Below, one piece after another: positions 1 through 7,227 of a DNA stretch of 21,019 nucleotides (the stretch's first letter is position 1; each line of letters opens with the position of its first letter). This stretch comes from Fimbriimonadaceae bacterium (GTDB taxonomy: Bacteria > Armatimonadota > Fimbriimonadia > Fimbriimonadales > Fimbriimonadaceae). Under the pieces are notes generated by a model. That model was not told the DNA's origin, did no database searches, and saw nothing but the letters and a program-made list of their open reading frames with translations. The DNA is taken from positions 1 through 21,019 of the forward strand of contig JAIBBE010000193.1 of NCBI GenBank assembly GCA_019694835.1, given 5' to 3'. A program made the position numbers and the translations under genes.

Positions 1-2
1 AC

Positions 3-659
3 GGCAACATCCCGGTGATCGAAGACGCCGCGCAGAGCTTCGGGGCCGAGTACAAGGGACGCAAGAGCTGCAACCTGTCCTCCATCGGCTGCACGAGCTT
101 CTTCCCGAGCAAGCCGCTGGGCTGTTATGGCGACGGCGGCGCGATCTTTACCAGCGACGACGCGATCGCACAGGCCTGCCGCGAGATCCGCGTTCACGGC
201 CAGAGCAAGCGTTATGTGCACACCCGCGTCGGCGTCGGTGGGCGCATGGATACGCTGCAATGCGCGATCGTTCTGGCAAAGTTGGAGCGATTCGATTGGG
301 AAATCGCGCAGCGACTGGAGATCGGCGCGCGATATAACCAGCTACTCGACGAAATCGGCTTTAAACGGGTGAGCCAGTGTGCCGACCGTACTTCGGTATA
401 CGGCCAGTTCACCGTGCTCTGCGAAGACCGGGAAGCGGTCCAGACGTCGTTCCAGAAAGCAGGCATCCCGACGGCCGTGCATTACCCTGTTCCGCTGAAC
501 GAACAGCCGGCCTACAAGCATCTCTGCTGTCCGGATTGCACACCTATTGCCAAAGAAACAGCAAAGAAGGTTATGAGCTTGCCGATGAGCGCGGACTTTT
601 CGTACGAAGATCAACGGACAGTCTGCAATCTCCTCAAGACTGGAGTTCATGATGCTTAA
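3..659 (+). CDS. wbpE: UDP-sugar aminotransferase, DegT/DnrJ/EryC1 family, WbpE-like (5' truncated)
   Basis: The reading frame is open from the window edge, and about 218 C-terminal residues are visible. The family usually has about 360, so roughly 140 are missing. WbpE transfers an amino group from glutamate, using PLP, to the 3-keto-uronic acid nucleotide on the way to UDP-GlcNAc3NAcA. The PLP lysine motif SFFPSKPLGCYGDGG is present (Lys codon at 111-113), preceded by VIEDAAQSFGA, and the C-terminal PTAVHYPxPLNxQPA and VMSLPM motifs are intact. From memory this matches P. aeruginosa WbpE closely. The stop overlaps the next gene by 11 bases. The WbpI homologue that follows supports the ManNAc3NAcA pathway; wbpA, wbpB and wbpD would be expected upstream, outside the window. 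The family assignment is very sure. The exact substrate is inferred. Confidence 0.93.
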   Translation, partial: GNIPVIEDAAQSFGAEYKGRKSCNLSSIGCTSFFPSKPLGCYGDGGAIFTSDDAIAQACREIRVHGQSKRYVHTRVGVGGRMDTLQCAIVLAKLERFDWEIAQRLEIGARYNQLLDEIGFKRVSQCADRTSVYGQFTVLCEDREAVQTSFQKAGIPTAVHYPVPLNEQPAYKHLCCPDCTPIAKETAKKVMSLPMSADFSYEDQRTVCNLLKTGVHDA

Positions 660-1731
660 GATCCTCACTATCGTCGGCGCCCGCCCCCAATTCATCAAGG
701 CGGCAGCCGTGTCGCGTGTCATTCGCAATGACCATGCAGGCACCATCGAAGAGATCCTGGTTCATACAGGACAACATTACGACACAAATATGTCGCAGGT
801 CTTCTTCGACGAGCTCGACATTCCACACCCGAAGTTCAATCTCGAGATTTCAGGCGGCACTCACGGTGTAATGACCGGGCGCATGCTGGAAGCAATCGAG
901 AATGTGCTGCTGTCGGAGAAACCTGATTGGGTTTTGATATACGGCGATACCAACTCCACGCTAGCCGGCGCCTTGGCCGCCGCGAAGCTCCATATTCCTG
1001 TCGCCCATGTAGAGGCTGGACTGCGCTCGTTCAACATGCGGATGCCGGAAGAGATCAATCGCATTCTGGCGGATCGTGTCTCCAACCTGCTTTTTTGCCC
1101 CACCGAAGTGGCAGTGGAAAACCTGGCACGGGAAGGTATTACGAAGGGCGTATCACTCGTCGGTGACGTGATGTACGACGTATCCCTGTACTACCGTGAT
1201 GTCGCGCGATCGCGTAGCGATGCGCTCGATCGCTTCAACCTCAAGGAAGGTGAATACGTGCTCGCAACCTGCCATCGGGCAGAGAACACGGACGATCCTA
1301 CCCGGCTTCGCGAAATCGGACTCGCACTTGCAGATCTTGCAGCCAATCAAGCAGTGATCCTTCCGGTTCACCCACGAACAGCCAAGATAATGGCAGACCA
1401 AGGACTCATCCCAGCTATGCGAAACGTGAAGCTGGTCGATCCCTTGCCTTTTCTCGACATGATTCGCCTTGAACAGTCTGCGCGTGTGATTGTCACCGAC
1501 TCAGGTGGCGTGCAGAAGGAGGCTTTTTTCTATGATGTCCCTTGCGTCACGATGCGTGATGAAACCGAATGGGTGGAAACCATGGAACTGGGCTGGAATG
1601 TTCTGACAGGTGCATCACGGGAACGAATCCTGTCAGCTGCATCCTCGCCTGCTCGACCTGTAGAAAAGGGTAATCTCCCTTATGGAGACGGCAAGGCTAG
1701 CGAGAAGATCGTCACGGCACTGAGTACCTGA
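649..1731 (+). CDS. wbpI: Non-hydrolysing UDP-sugar 2-epimerase, WbpI-like (UDP-GlcNAc3NAcA to UDP-ManNAc3NAcA)
   Basis: A complete 360-residue protein of the WecB/WbpI family, cytoplasmic, with the usual length. Visible motifs are GARPQFIKAAAVSR near the N-terminus, HTGQHYD, GDTNSTLAGALAAAKL, HVEAGLRSFNMRMPEEINR, and DSGGVQKEAFFYDVPC near residue 285, which are the UDP-binding and catalytic signatures. The GGTHGxMTGRML segment is one I associate with WbpI rather than with plain WecB. Two adjacent ATGs (649 and 652) are possible starts; GGAG at 642-645 is better spaced for 652, giving MLKILTIVGARP. The gene overlaps wbpE by 11 bases and is followed 4 bases later by wzm, so translation is probably coupled. 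A WecB-type UDP-GlcNAc 2-epimerase is the alternative, but the adjacent wbpE favours WbpI. Confidence 0.92.
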   Translation: MMLKILTIVGARPQFIKAAAVSRVIRNDHAGTIEEILVHTGQHYDTNMSQVFFDELDIPHPKFNLEISGGTHGVMTGRMLEAIENVLLSEKPDWVLIYGDTNSTLAGALAAAKLHIPVAHVEAGLRSFNMRMPEEINRILADRVSNLLFCPTEVAVENLAREGITKGVSLVGDVMYDVSLYYRDVARSRSDALDRFNLKEGEYVLATCHRAENTDDPTRLREIGLALADLAANQAVILPVHPRTAKIMADQGLIPAMRNVKLVDPLPFLDMIRLEQSARVIVTDSGGVQKEAFFYDVPCVTMRDETEWVETMELGWNVLTGASRERILSAASSPARPVEKGNLPYGDGKASEKIVTALST

Positions 1732-1735
1732 GCCA

Positions 1736-2518
1736 ATGCGCGCGCTTGCAACCCTCTATCAGCACCGGCGTCTTCTGCAGGCGACAGTACTGCAAGGCCT
1801 AAAGGCCAGAACATCTGGCAACGTGCTCGGTGCTGTTTGGCTCGTACTATACCCCCTGCTTTTCCTGCTGATGTATGCGGTGGTATTCGCCCATATTCTT
1901 CGGGTCCGACTTCCGGGGCTGGGCACAGCCGATTACGTATTGACTATATTCTGCGGCTTGGTGCCGTTTCTAGCCTTCTCAGAAGCGTTCGGCATCGGCA
2001 CGCCCAGTCTTGTGGCAAATCGGGGCTTACTGAGAAACACACTTTTCCCAGTTGAGCTGGTTGTCGCCAAGGACGTACTCGTTGGTCACGCGAGCATGGG
2101 GCTCGGCATGCTGATGGTTTGGGGTGCCTGTATATACGGCGGCCATCTCCATCTCTCCCATTTTGCTTTTCCGCTGATCTTCCTTCTGCAAATCGTTATG
2201 GCTCTCGGCCTCGTATGGATAACGGCGACACTCACCATTTTTTTCAGGGACTTACAGCAGGCAACTCCGATCATTATTCTCTTCATGATGCTTGTATCAC
2301 CGATCGCATACACCGATGACATGGTGCCGGCAGGCCTCAAGCCAATGCTCGACTTCAATCCACTTGCGCGATTGATGTCCCTTTATCGCTCCGCATTGCT
2401 TGACGGACATTTGCCCGTTACCGATCTCCTCATCTTCGCGGGGATGGCCTTCACTGTCTTCTTCGTCGGCTTTGCCTTCATCACACGTTTGAAACCGCTA
2501 TTCGCCGACTATGTCTGA
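1736..2518 (+). CDS. wzm: Polysaccharide ABC exporter permease (Wzm, ABC-2 family)
   Basis: A 260-residue inner-membrane protein with about six hydrophobic segments (roughly residues 29-53, 66-86, 115-135, 141-168, 176-192 and 229-250). The short polar N-terminus, the FFRDLQQATPI segment before the fifth helix, the SPIAYTDDMVP loop and the FNPLARLMSLYR segment are typical of Wzm/KpsM-type ABC-2 permeases. It forms the channel through which an undecaprenyl-linked polysaccharide is moved to the periplasm. It begins 4 bases after wbpI and its last 8 bases overlap the start of the wzt ATPase gene, the standard wzm-wzt arrangement. No Wzx flippase or Wzy polymerase is visible, so export through this transporter is the expected route. 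Confidence 0.92.
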   Translation: MRALATLYQHRRLLQATVLQGLKARTSGNVLGAVWLVLYPLLFLLMYAVVFAHILRVRLPGLGTADYVLTIFCGLVPFLAFSEAFGIGTPSLVANRGLLRNTLFPVELVVAKDVLVGHASMGLGMLMVWGACIYGGHLHLSHFAFPLIFLLQIVMALGLVWITATLTIFFRDLQQATPIIILFMMLVSPIAYTDDMVPAGLKPMLDFNPLARLMSLYRSALLDGHLPVTDLLIFAGMAFTVFFVGFAFITRLKPLFADYV

Positions 2519-4277
2519 CATTGCGATCAAGATTGAGGGCGTCACCAAGTCATTTAGACGCTTTCGCCACCCAGGTTGGCGGGCACTCGATGCGTTCGGA
2601 GTCTCCGTTCCGCGTAGCCGATACGATATCTTCGACGCACTAAGGGGCATAGACATTGAGGTGCGACAGGGCGAACGAACTGCACTGATTGGCCGCAACG
2701 GCGCCGGCAAGAGCACCCTTCTGCGGTTAATTTCTGGCCAGATGCAGCCCGACTCGGGACGCGTGCAGGTGACCGGCAACATTCAAGCCTTGATGGAACT
2801 CGGTACCGGCTTTCATCCGGACTTTACCGGTATCGAGAACATCCACGCGGCCCTCGCTCTGCAGGGTTTGAGAGGCTCATCGTTACGCACTCAGGTCGAA
2901 GAAATCATCGACTTCACTGAACTCGAAGGTTTCATCGAAAGACCTGTCCGCGAGTACTCAGCCGGGATGTACGCACGACTCGCGTTTGCAGTCGCAACCA
3001 CGATCAAGCCCGAAATACTCATCGTCGACGAAATCCTCGGTGCGGGCGATGCCTACTTTGTAGGGAAAAGCATACAGCGCATGAAAGCCCTCACTGAAAA
3101 CGGCGCTACGGTACTTTTCGTATCGCACGACATGAGTTCGGTCCAGTTACTATGCGAGCGCGCAATTTGGATCGATCGCGGCATGGTTCGTAAGGAAGGA
3201 CCAATACTGCAAGTCAGCAAAGCCTATATGGCCGCTGTCCGTGAAGACGAGGAGATCCGTACCCGAGCGCGCACCATGTCGCTCACACGACAACAGGCAG
3301 CGGGACTCGGTCGCCAGAGCCGTGTAACACTTTTCCGACTGATCGGAGAGGTTACGCCACCTCGAAAACCCTTGTCAGTGTCGGCAATACGTTTCGGTTC
3401 CGGTGATACCGAACTCGGGCGCATTGAGCCGACCAGGAGCGCCGACGAAGGCAACGGCCCGATGCTAGATGCGACCCATATGAACTGGCGAGGCCCTGAG
3501 ACCGCTTCAGGCCGACTGTGTTGGCAGTTCGGTGACTTTGGCGGGCTTTTTGGCCATGCCCCATGGCAGATCACATGGCCAACGGTACCTGTCGAAAACG
3601 CCTGGATCGAACTGGATGTCCTGGCGTCAAAAACGGACCCTGTCGCGGTCGAACAATTCGATCCCGAAGCGAACGACTATGTGCGCCTCGGAAAGATCGA
3701 GGCCAGCGGCACGGACCAATGGGAAGCAGTCAAAGTATCCTGCCTCGAGCAACCTATTGCCGAGGGAGAGCGTGTCGCTCACAAACTCGATCTTCTTGAG
3801 CTGAAATCGGATGATCGCTACGGCTCGGGAGAGGCTCACATCACGGCCTTCGGCTTTCTGGATGCCGACGGGGAACGCCGTCACACCCTGATTACAGGTG
3901 AAGAGGCATCGGCAGTCATTGCTTTTTCTGCGCAGGGAGAGCTACTGGACCCAGTCGCGGTCATTGCCATTTATCGCCCAGACGGCACATGCGTAATGCA
4001 GGTCGTTTCCAATAGAGATGGCACATCGTTTGGGGCGGTGGCAGGCGAAAAGCTCATAAGAGTCAGTTTCGCTCCACTTCAACTCGGTCCAGGTGATTAC
4101 ATCGTTTCAGTCGCATTGTTCAAAGAGCTCAACATCGCGACACGCGTTGAGCCACAAGCCTACGACCTGCACGATCGATGCTACGCACTCAAGATGCTGC
4201 CTCCCCCCGGTGTCGGGATTGAGATTGGCGTGGTTAATCAACAGGCGACTTGGGAAGTGTTGTCGCATGGCCGATGA
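2511..4277 (+). CDS. wzt: Polysaccharide ABC exporter ATPase (Wzt) with extended C-terminal glycan-binding region
   Basis: 588 residues, with the ATPase domain at about 1-245: Walker A GRNGAGKST (61-69), signature YSAGMYARL (149-157), Walker B ILIVDEILGAGD (Asp173, Glu174) and H-loop His206 in VLFVSHD. The Wzt-specific insertion before Walker A is present. About residues 455-585 look like the Wzt C-terminal beta-sandwich, which in E. coli O9a-type systems recognises the modified end of the O-chain. Between them, about 280-450, lies an additional beta-rich, Trp-rich module (MNWRGPE, WQFGDFGG, WIELDV, VEQFDPE). Known Wzt proteins with a single C-domain are about 400-470 residues, so this one is long. 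The ATG lies inside the end of wzm (8-base overlap), without a clear ribosome site of its own. Its 3' end overlaps the methyltransferase gene by 11 bases. The ATPase role is very sure; ligand recognition is inferred. Confidence 0.93.
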   Translation: MSDIAIKIEGVTKSFRRFRHPGWRALDAFGVSVPRSRYDIFDALRGIDIEVRQGERTALIGRNGAGKSTLLRLISGQMQPDSGRVQVTGNIQALMELGTGFHPDFTGIENIHAALALQGLRGSSLRTQVEEIIDFTELEGFIERPVREYSAGMYARLAFAVATTIKPEILIVDEILGAGDAYFVGKSIQRMKALTENGATVLFVSHDMSSVQLLCERAIWIDRGMVRKEGPILQVSKAYMAAVREDEEIRTRARTMSLTRQQAAGLGRQSRVTLFRLIGEVTPPRKPLSVSAIRFGSGDTELGRIEPTRSADEGNGPMLDATHMNWRGPETASGRLCWQFGDFGGLFGHAPWQITWPTVPVENAWIELDVLASKTDPVAVEQFDPEANDYVRLGKIEASGTDQWEAVKVSCLEQPIAEGERVAHKLDLLELKSDDRYGSGEAHITAFGFLDADGERRHTLITGEEASAVIAFSAQGELLDPVAVIAIYRPDGTCVMQVVSNRDGTSFGAVAGEKLIRVSFAPLQLGPGDYIVSVALFKELNIATRVEPQAYDLHDRCYALKMLPPPGVGIEIGVVNQQATWEVLSHGR

Positions 4278-5838
4278 GAAGCTCTACGAATCTGCGGCTG
4301 TCTGGGACCAAGAGCTTCAGCTTGGGCAGCGCAACCTGATACAGGCGATCTGCGACCACTGGCCCAAAGGCATTCGGACCGCACTAGACGTCGGCTGTGG
4401 AGACGGAAAGATCACCCATACGCTTGCAGAACGCGTAAACACATCTTTTCATGGCTTTGATGGTAGCCGTGAGGCGCTTTCTCGCCTTCGTCTGCCATCC
4501 ACACATGGCGACGTTAGCGCACTTCCGTTCGATGATGATGCATTCGACGTCGTGCTCACTACAGACGTTTTTGAGCATCTTCCTGATCAGGTCGAGCAGG
4601 CCGCATGGCAGGAACTCTTTCGAGTCGCGCGCAACTGGGTGTTCTTCGCCGTTCCATTCCGCGAAGAACTGCTAGATGCCAGCACAATCTGCGCGAATTG
4701 CGGAGAGCAATATCACGTCAACTGGCATCACAGAGGCTACGATCTTGCGGGTCTGTCAAACCGCACCCCACCTGGCTGGAGACTGGTTTGCGCAGTCCTG
4801 TCGGGGGAGCGATGGTCACCGATGCTCCCACCAGAGACCCATTACCGACGCCTGGCACTGAATGAGTGGTCCGGCTGGACAGAAGCCGTGTGCCCTGCAT
4901 GCGGGGCGCCTGGTCAGCCACCCGTCGAGGCGTCCGCACTTGCAGCTGATGTTGCGCGTGCCTTGGGCCAATACATCTACGACGTGGCATCCGAGCGGCG
5001 CTTCCTCCGCAGCCACAGCGAGATTCTCGTCATCTTCTGCCGTTCCGACCTGCCCCTCGAGAACGACGCCCCCCCCACATGCGACACCGAACGGATCTCG
5101 GCTGCACAGTGGGTTTCCCGTCTGGGTGTGGCAGACAACCTCGACCCCTATCCCCAGGCTGCAAGGATGGTTTCAGCTGTCGGCGGCGGATACGTCGCAC
5201 AGTTCCCGGTCTATCCGGGAAGCCTGCCGCTGTTGAGCTTTGCAGCACGCAGACCCGGGGCGATTTCTATCGCTGTAGAGGACGGCAGCGGCCTCGTGTT
5301 CAGCGGCGATGTCGGTCTTTTCCCGGACACGCCAACGAGAATCCCGCTTCCATGCGAGGTCCGGGCCGGCTATTACGGCCTTATCGTCCGCCTACCATCG
5401 ATCGATTTCCTGGAGTCGATCACTCTCGAAGGCAAGACTCCTTCGGTCTCCTACGTGTTCCCAATCAAAGACGGAACGAACTATTGCCACGTACCCGGTA
5501 CAACGATCCGCGTTCAGGTAACGGACCACCTCTGGATTGATTACGAATCCCTTGTTTCGTCGTCTTTACGAGTCGACCAAATCGAGACGTCTGCAGTTCG
5601 CGCCCTGGTTCGAGCCGAGCAGATCACGCAACAACGGCGACTCATAGACTCCCTTACGCAGGACAAGGACGGTGTAGGGCGCCAACTGGTTCAACTCAAT
5701 CATGAAAAGCTTCAACTACAGTCTTCTTACGAGCAGTTGCAGTTGGAGCTCGAGCAGTTCAAAGAGCGAACCGAAGTACGATTTGGCGATTGGATGCGTC
5801 GTACTCTCCGCGCGCATCGCAAGTCAAAGGGAGCGTAA
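4267..5838 (+). CDS. SAM-dependent methyltransferase with two CxxC pairs and C-terminal coiled coil (candidate O-chain terminator)
   Basis: 523 residues from ATG 4267. GGGAAG 9 bases upstream and the immediate start of family-like sequence favour this start over an ATG at 4093 buried in wzt. Residues 36-130 form a class I methyltransferase domain: motif I DVGCGDGK (41-48), GDVSALPFDDDAFDVV (81-96), DVFEHLP. Two cysteine pairs, Cys142/Cys145 and Cys209/Cys212, suggest a bound metal. About 290-430 is an unrecognised beta-rich stretch. About 446-502 is a Gln/Leu/Glu-rich heptad-like coiled coil, followed by the basic tail WMRRTLRAHRKSK. The gene directly follows and overlaps wzt. In E. coli O9a the methyltransferase/kinase WbdD caps the chain and sets its length through a coiled coil. 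This gene has a comparable order but no kinase domain that I can see. The terminator role is inference. A sugar O-methyltransferase acting within the repeat unit is the alternative. Confidence 0.85.
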   Translation: MADEKLYESAAVWDQELQLGQRNLIQAICDHWPKGIRTALDVGCGDGKITHTLAERVNTSFHGFDGSREALSRLRLPSTHGDVSALPFDDDAFDVVLTTDVFEHLPDQVEQAAWQELFRVARNWVFFAVPFREELLDASTICANCGEQYHVNWHHRGYDLAGLSNRTPPGWRLVCAVLSGERWSPMLPPETHYRRLALNEWSGWTEAVCPACGAPGQPPVEASALAADVARALGQYIYDVASERRFLRSHSEILVIFCRSDLPLENDAPPTCDTERISAAQWVSRLGVADNLDPYPQAARMVSAVGGGYVAQFPVYPGSLPLLSFAARRPGAISIAVEDGSGLVFSGDVGLFPDTPTRIPLPCEVRAGYYGLIVRLPSIDFLESITLEGKTPSVSYVFPIKDGTNYCHVPGTTIRVQVTDHLWIDYESLVSSSLRVDQIETSAVRALVRAEQITQQRRLIDSLTQDKDGVGRQLVQLNHEKLQLQSSYEQLQLELEQFKERTEVRFGDWMRRTLRAHRKSKGA

Positions 5839-5844
5839 GCCAGC

Positions 5845-7227
5845 ATGACTGTCACCCCGCATCCGCAGACCATTTTGATGCTTTGTCACGACCAGCATCT
5901 CGACCGGCGTGTCGTTGCCCAGGCCCAGTCCCTCATTTCGACCGGCTGCCGGGTAACGCTTGTGGCGCTCTCGTTTGGTCCGGAAAGCAGCAGGGAAGTT
6001 ACGCCCGAGGGAATAGATCTTGTCCGTATCGGACTCACCAATATAGTTCCGGAGAACCCGACATATCGCGGTTACATGAGGCGTCAGCAGAGACTGAACA
6101 CGATCCTGAACTGGGCAGCCAATCGAATTCCGGCGCTTCGTTCCGCTTTCAACGCGGCGTTTCGGCTCGCTTCAAAGGGCAACTGGCAGTGCTATCGGGC
6201 GATGCTCTTGCTGGTGTATCGAAACCGCTCCTTGCACGACCCCCTGCCCTTCCGAAGTGCATTCGTGAACGCTGCAGCGAACCTCGAAGGCGATGTCATC
6301 CAGGTGCACGATCTGCCGGCCCTCGAAGCCGGCGTCGAACTTGCAGCCCAGCGCCACGCCCCCCTCGTTTATGACGCGCACGAACTCTATCCAGAGCAAA
6401 AATCCTTTTCGGCGATACAGCGCCGAATCTGCTCAGCTGCCGAAGCTCGCTTGATCCGTCATGCCGACCTAGTCTTCGCAGTCAATGAATCCATTGGACG
6501 CGAGATGGCTGAGCGCTACTCAATCGACATGCCGAAGGTCTTGTTGAACGCAATCGATCCTCCCGCTGCATTCGATCCGTCACTCAAGTATGACCTCCTG
6601 CGAAAGAAACTCGGGCTCAGCAAGGACAGACGCCTCCTGCTATTCCAGGGCGGTTTCGCCCCAAATCGAAACCTCGAGAACCTCGTCGCTGCATTCTCGA
6701 AAGTCGCCACCCCCGACGTTGACCTGATCATGATGGGCTTCGGCCCGTTCGGAGACACCTTGCGCGCCATCGCAAGCAAGCACGGCTTGCTCGACAAACG
6801 CGTTTTCTTTCTGCCGGCAGTTCCACAATCAGAGCTCCTGCAGCACAGCGCATCCGCAGACATGGGCATCATCCCGTACCCTCATGTCGACCTGAACTCC
6901 TACTACTGCACGCCGAACAAGTTGTTCGAATTCATCCAGGCCGGCCTTCCCATACTGGCAAACGAGTCGCCCGAGTTGGATCGGTTCGTCGTTCAGCAGG
7001 GCTTTGGCGTTGCTCGCCCGATGCAATGCGCAGATGACATCGCGGCCGCGGTCGATCATGCCTTCTCACGCACGGAGATTCCGGACTGGCGACGTCACAT
7101 TCAGATGCGTCGGGGCGAATTTGCGTGGCGGACTCAATCCATCAGCTACCTGGAGGCAATGCGGTCAGTGTTCAACTCCGCGGTCGAGAGAAGGACCCCG
7201 GTGTGCGAAGCGGAGGCAACACCATGA
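5845..7227 (+). CDS. Glycosyltransferase family 4 (first of a paralogous pair)
   Basis: 460 residues, GT-B fold, no signal peptide. The N-terminal Rossmann half begins TILMLCHDQHLDRRV and contains HDLP (155-158) and YDAHELYPE (176-184). The C-terminal GT4 half has LLFQGGFAPNRNLENL (from about 265), MGFGPFGD, a GIIPY segment and the donor-binding TPNKLFEFIQAGLP (356-369), in which the EFIQAGLP glutamate stands where GT4 enzymes bind the nucleotide sugar. It begins 6 bases after the methyltransferase, with AAGGGAG ending 11 bases upstream. Its stop overlaps the ATG of the epimerase lipoprotein (ATGA). It is clearly homologous to the GT4 at 13336-14565 (same HDLP, HELY, LQGG and TPNKLFEF motifs, same spacing). 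It should add one sugar to the undecaprenyl-linked chain in the cytoplasm. Donor and linkage cannot be read from the sequence. Confidence 0.9.
   Translation: MTVTPHPQTILMLCHDQHLDRRVVAQAQSLISTGCRVTLVALSFGPESSREVTPEGIDLVRIGLTNIVPENPTYRGYMRRQQRLNTILNWAANRIPALRSAFNAAFRLASKGNWQCYRAMLLLVYRNRSLHDPLPFRSAFVNAAANLEGDVIQVHDLPALEAGVELAAQRHAPLVYDAHELYPEQKSFSAIQRRICSAAEARLIRHADLVFAVNESIGREMAERYSIDMPKVLLNAIDPPAAFDPSLKYDLLRKKLGLSKDRRLLLFQGGFAPNRNLENLVAAFSKVATPDVDLIMMGFGPFGDTLRAIASKHGLLDKRVFFLPAVPQSELLQHSASADMGIIPYPHVDLNSYYCTPNKLFEFIQAGLPILANESPELDRFVVQQGFGVARPMQCADDIAAAVDHAFSRTEIPDWRRHIQMRRGEFAWRTQSISYLEAMRSVFNSAVERRTPVCEAEATP
7212..7216 (+). promoter_or_regulatory. Ribosome binding site GGAGG that fixes the epimerase start
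   Basis: GGAGG lies 7 bases before ATG 7224, inside the end of the upstream glycosyltransferase gene. It supports 7224 over the longer in-frame ATG at 7125, and the 7224 start gives a textbook lipoprotein signal peptide. Confidence 0.75.

Noticed and set aside
4093..4266. A 58-residue N-terminal extension of the methyltransferase from ATG 4093.
   Set aside because: It lies entirely inside wzt in another frame and adds low-quality sequence. ATG 4267, with an upstream GGGAAG, begins family-like sequence.
7125..7223. A 33-residue N-terminal extension of the epimerase from ATG 7125.
   Set aside because: It would bury the lipoprotein signal peptide. ATG 7224 has GGAGG at good distance and gives a standard lipobox at Cys29.
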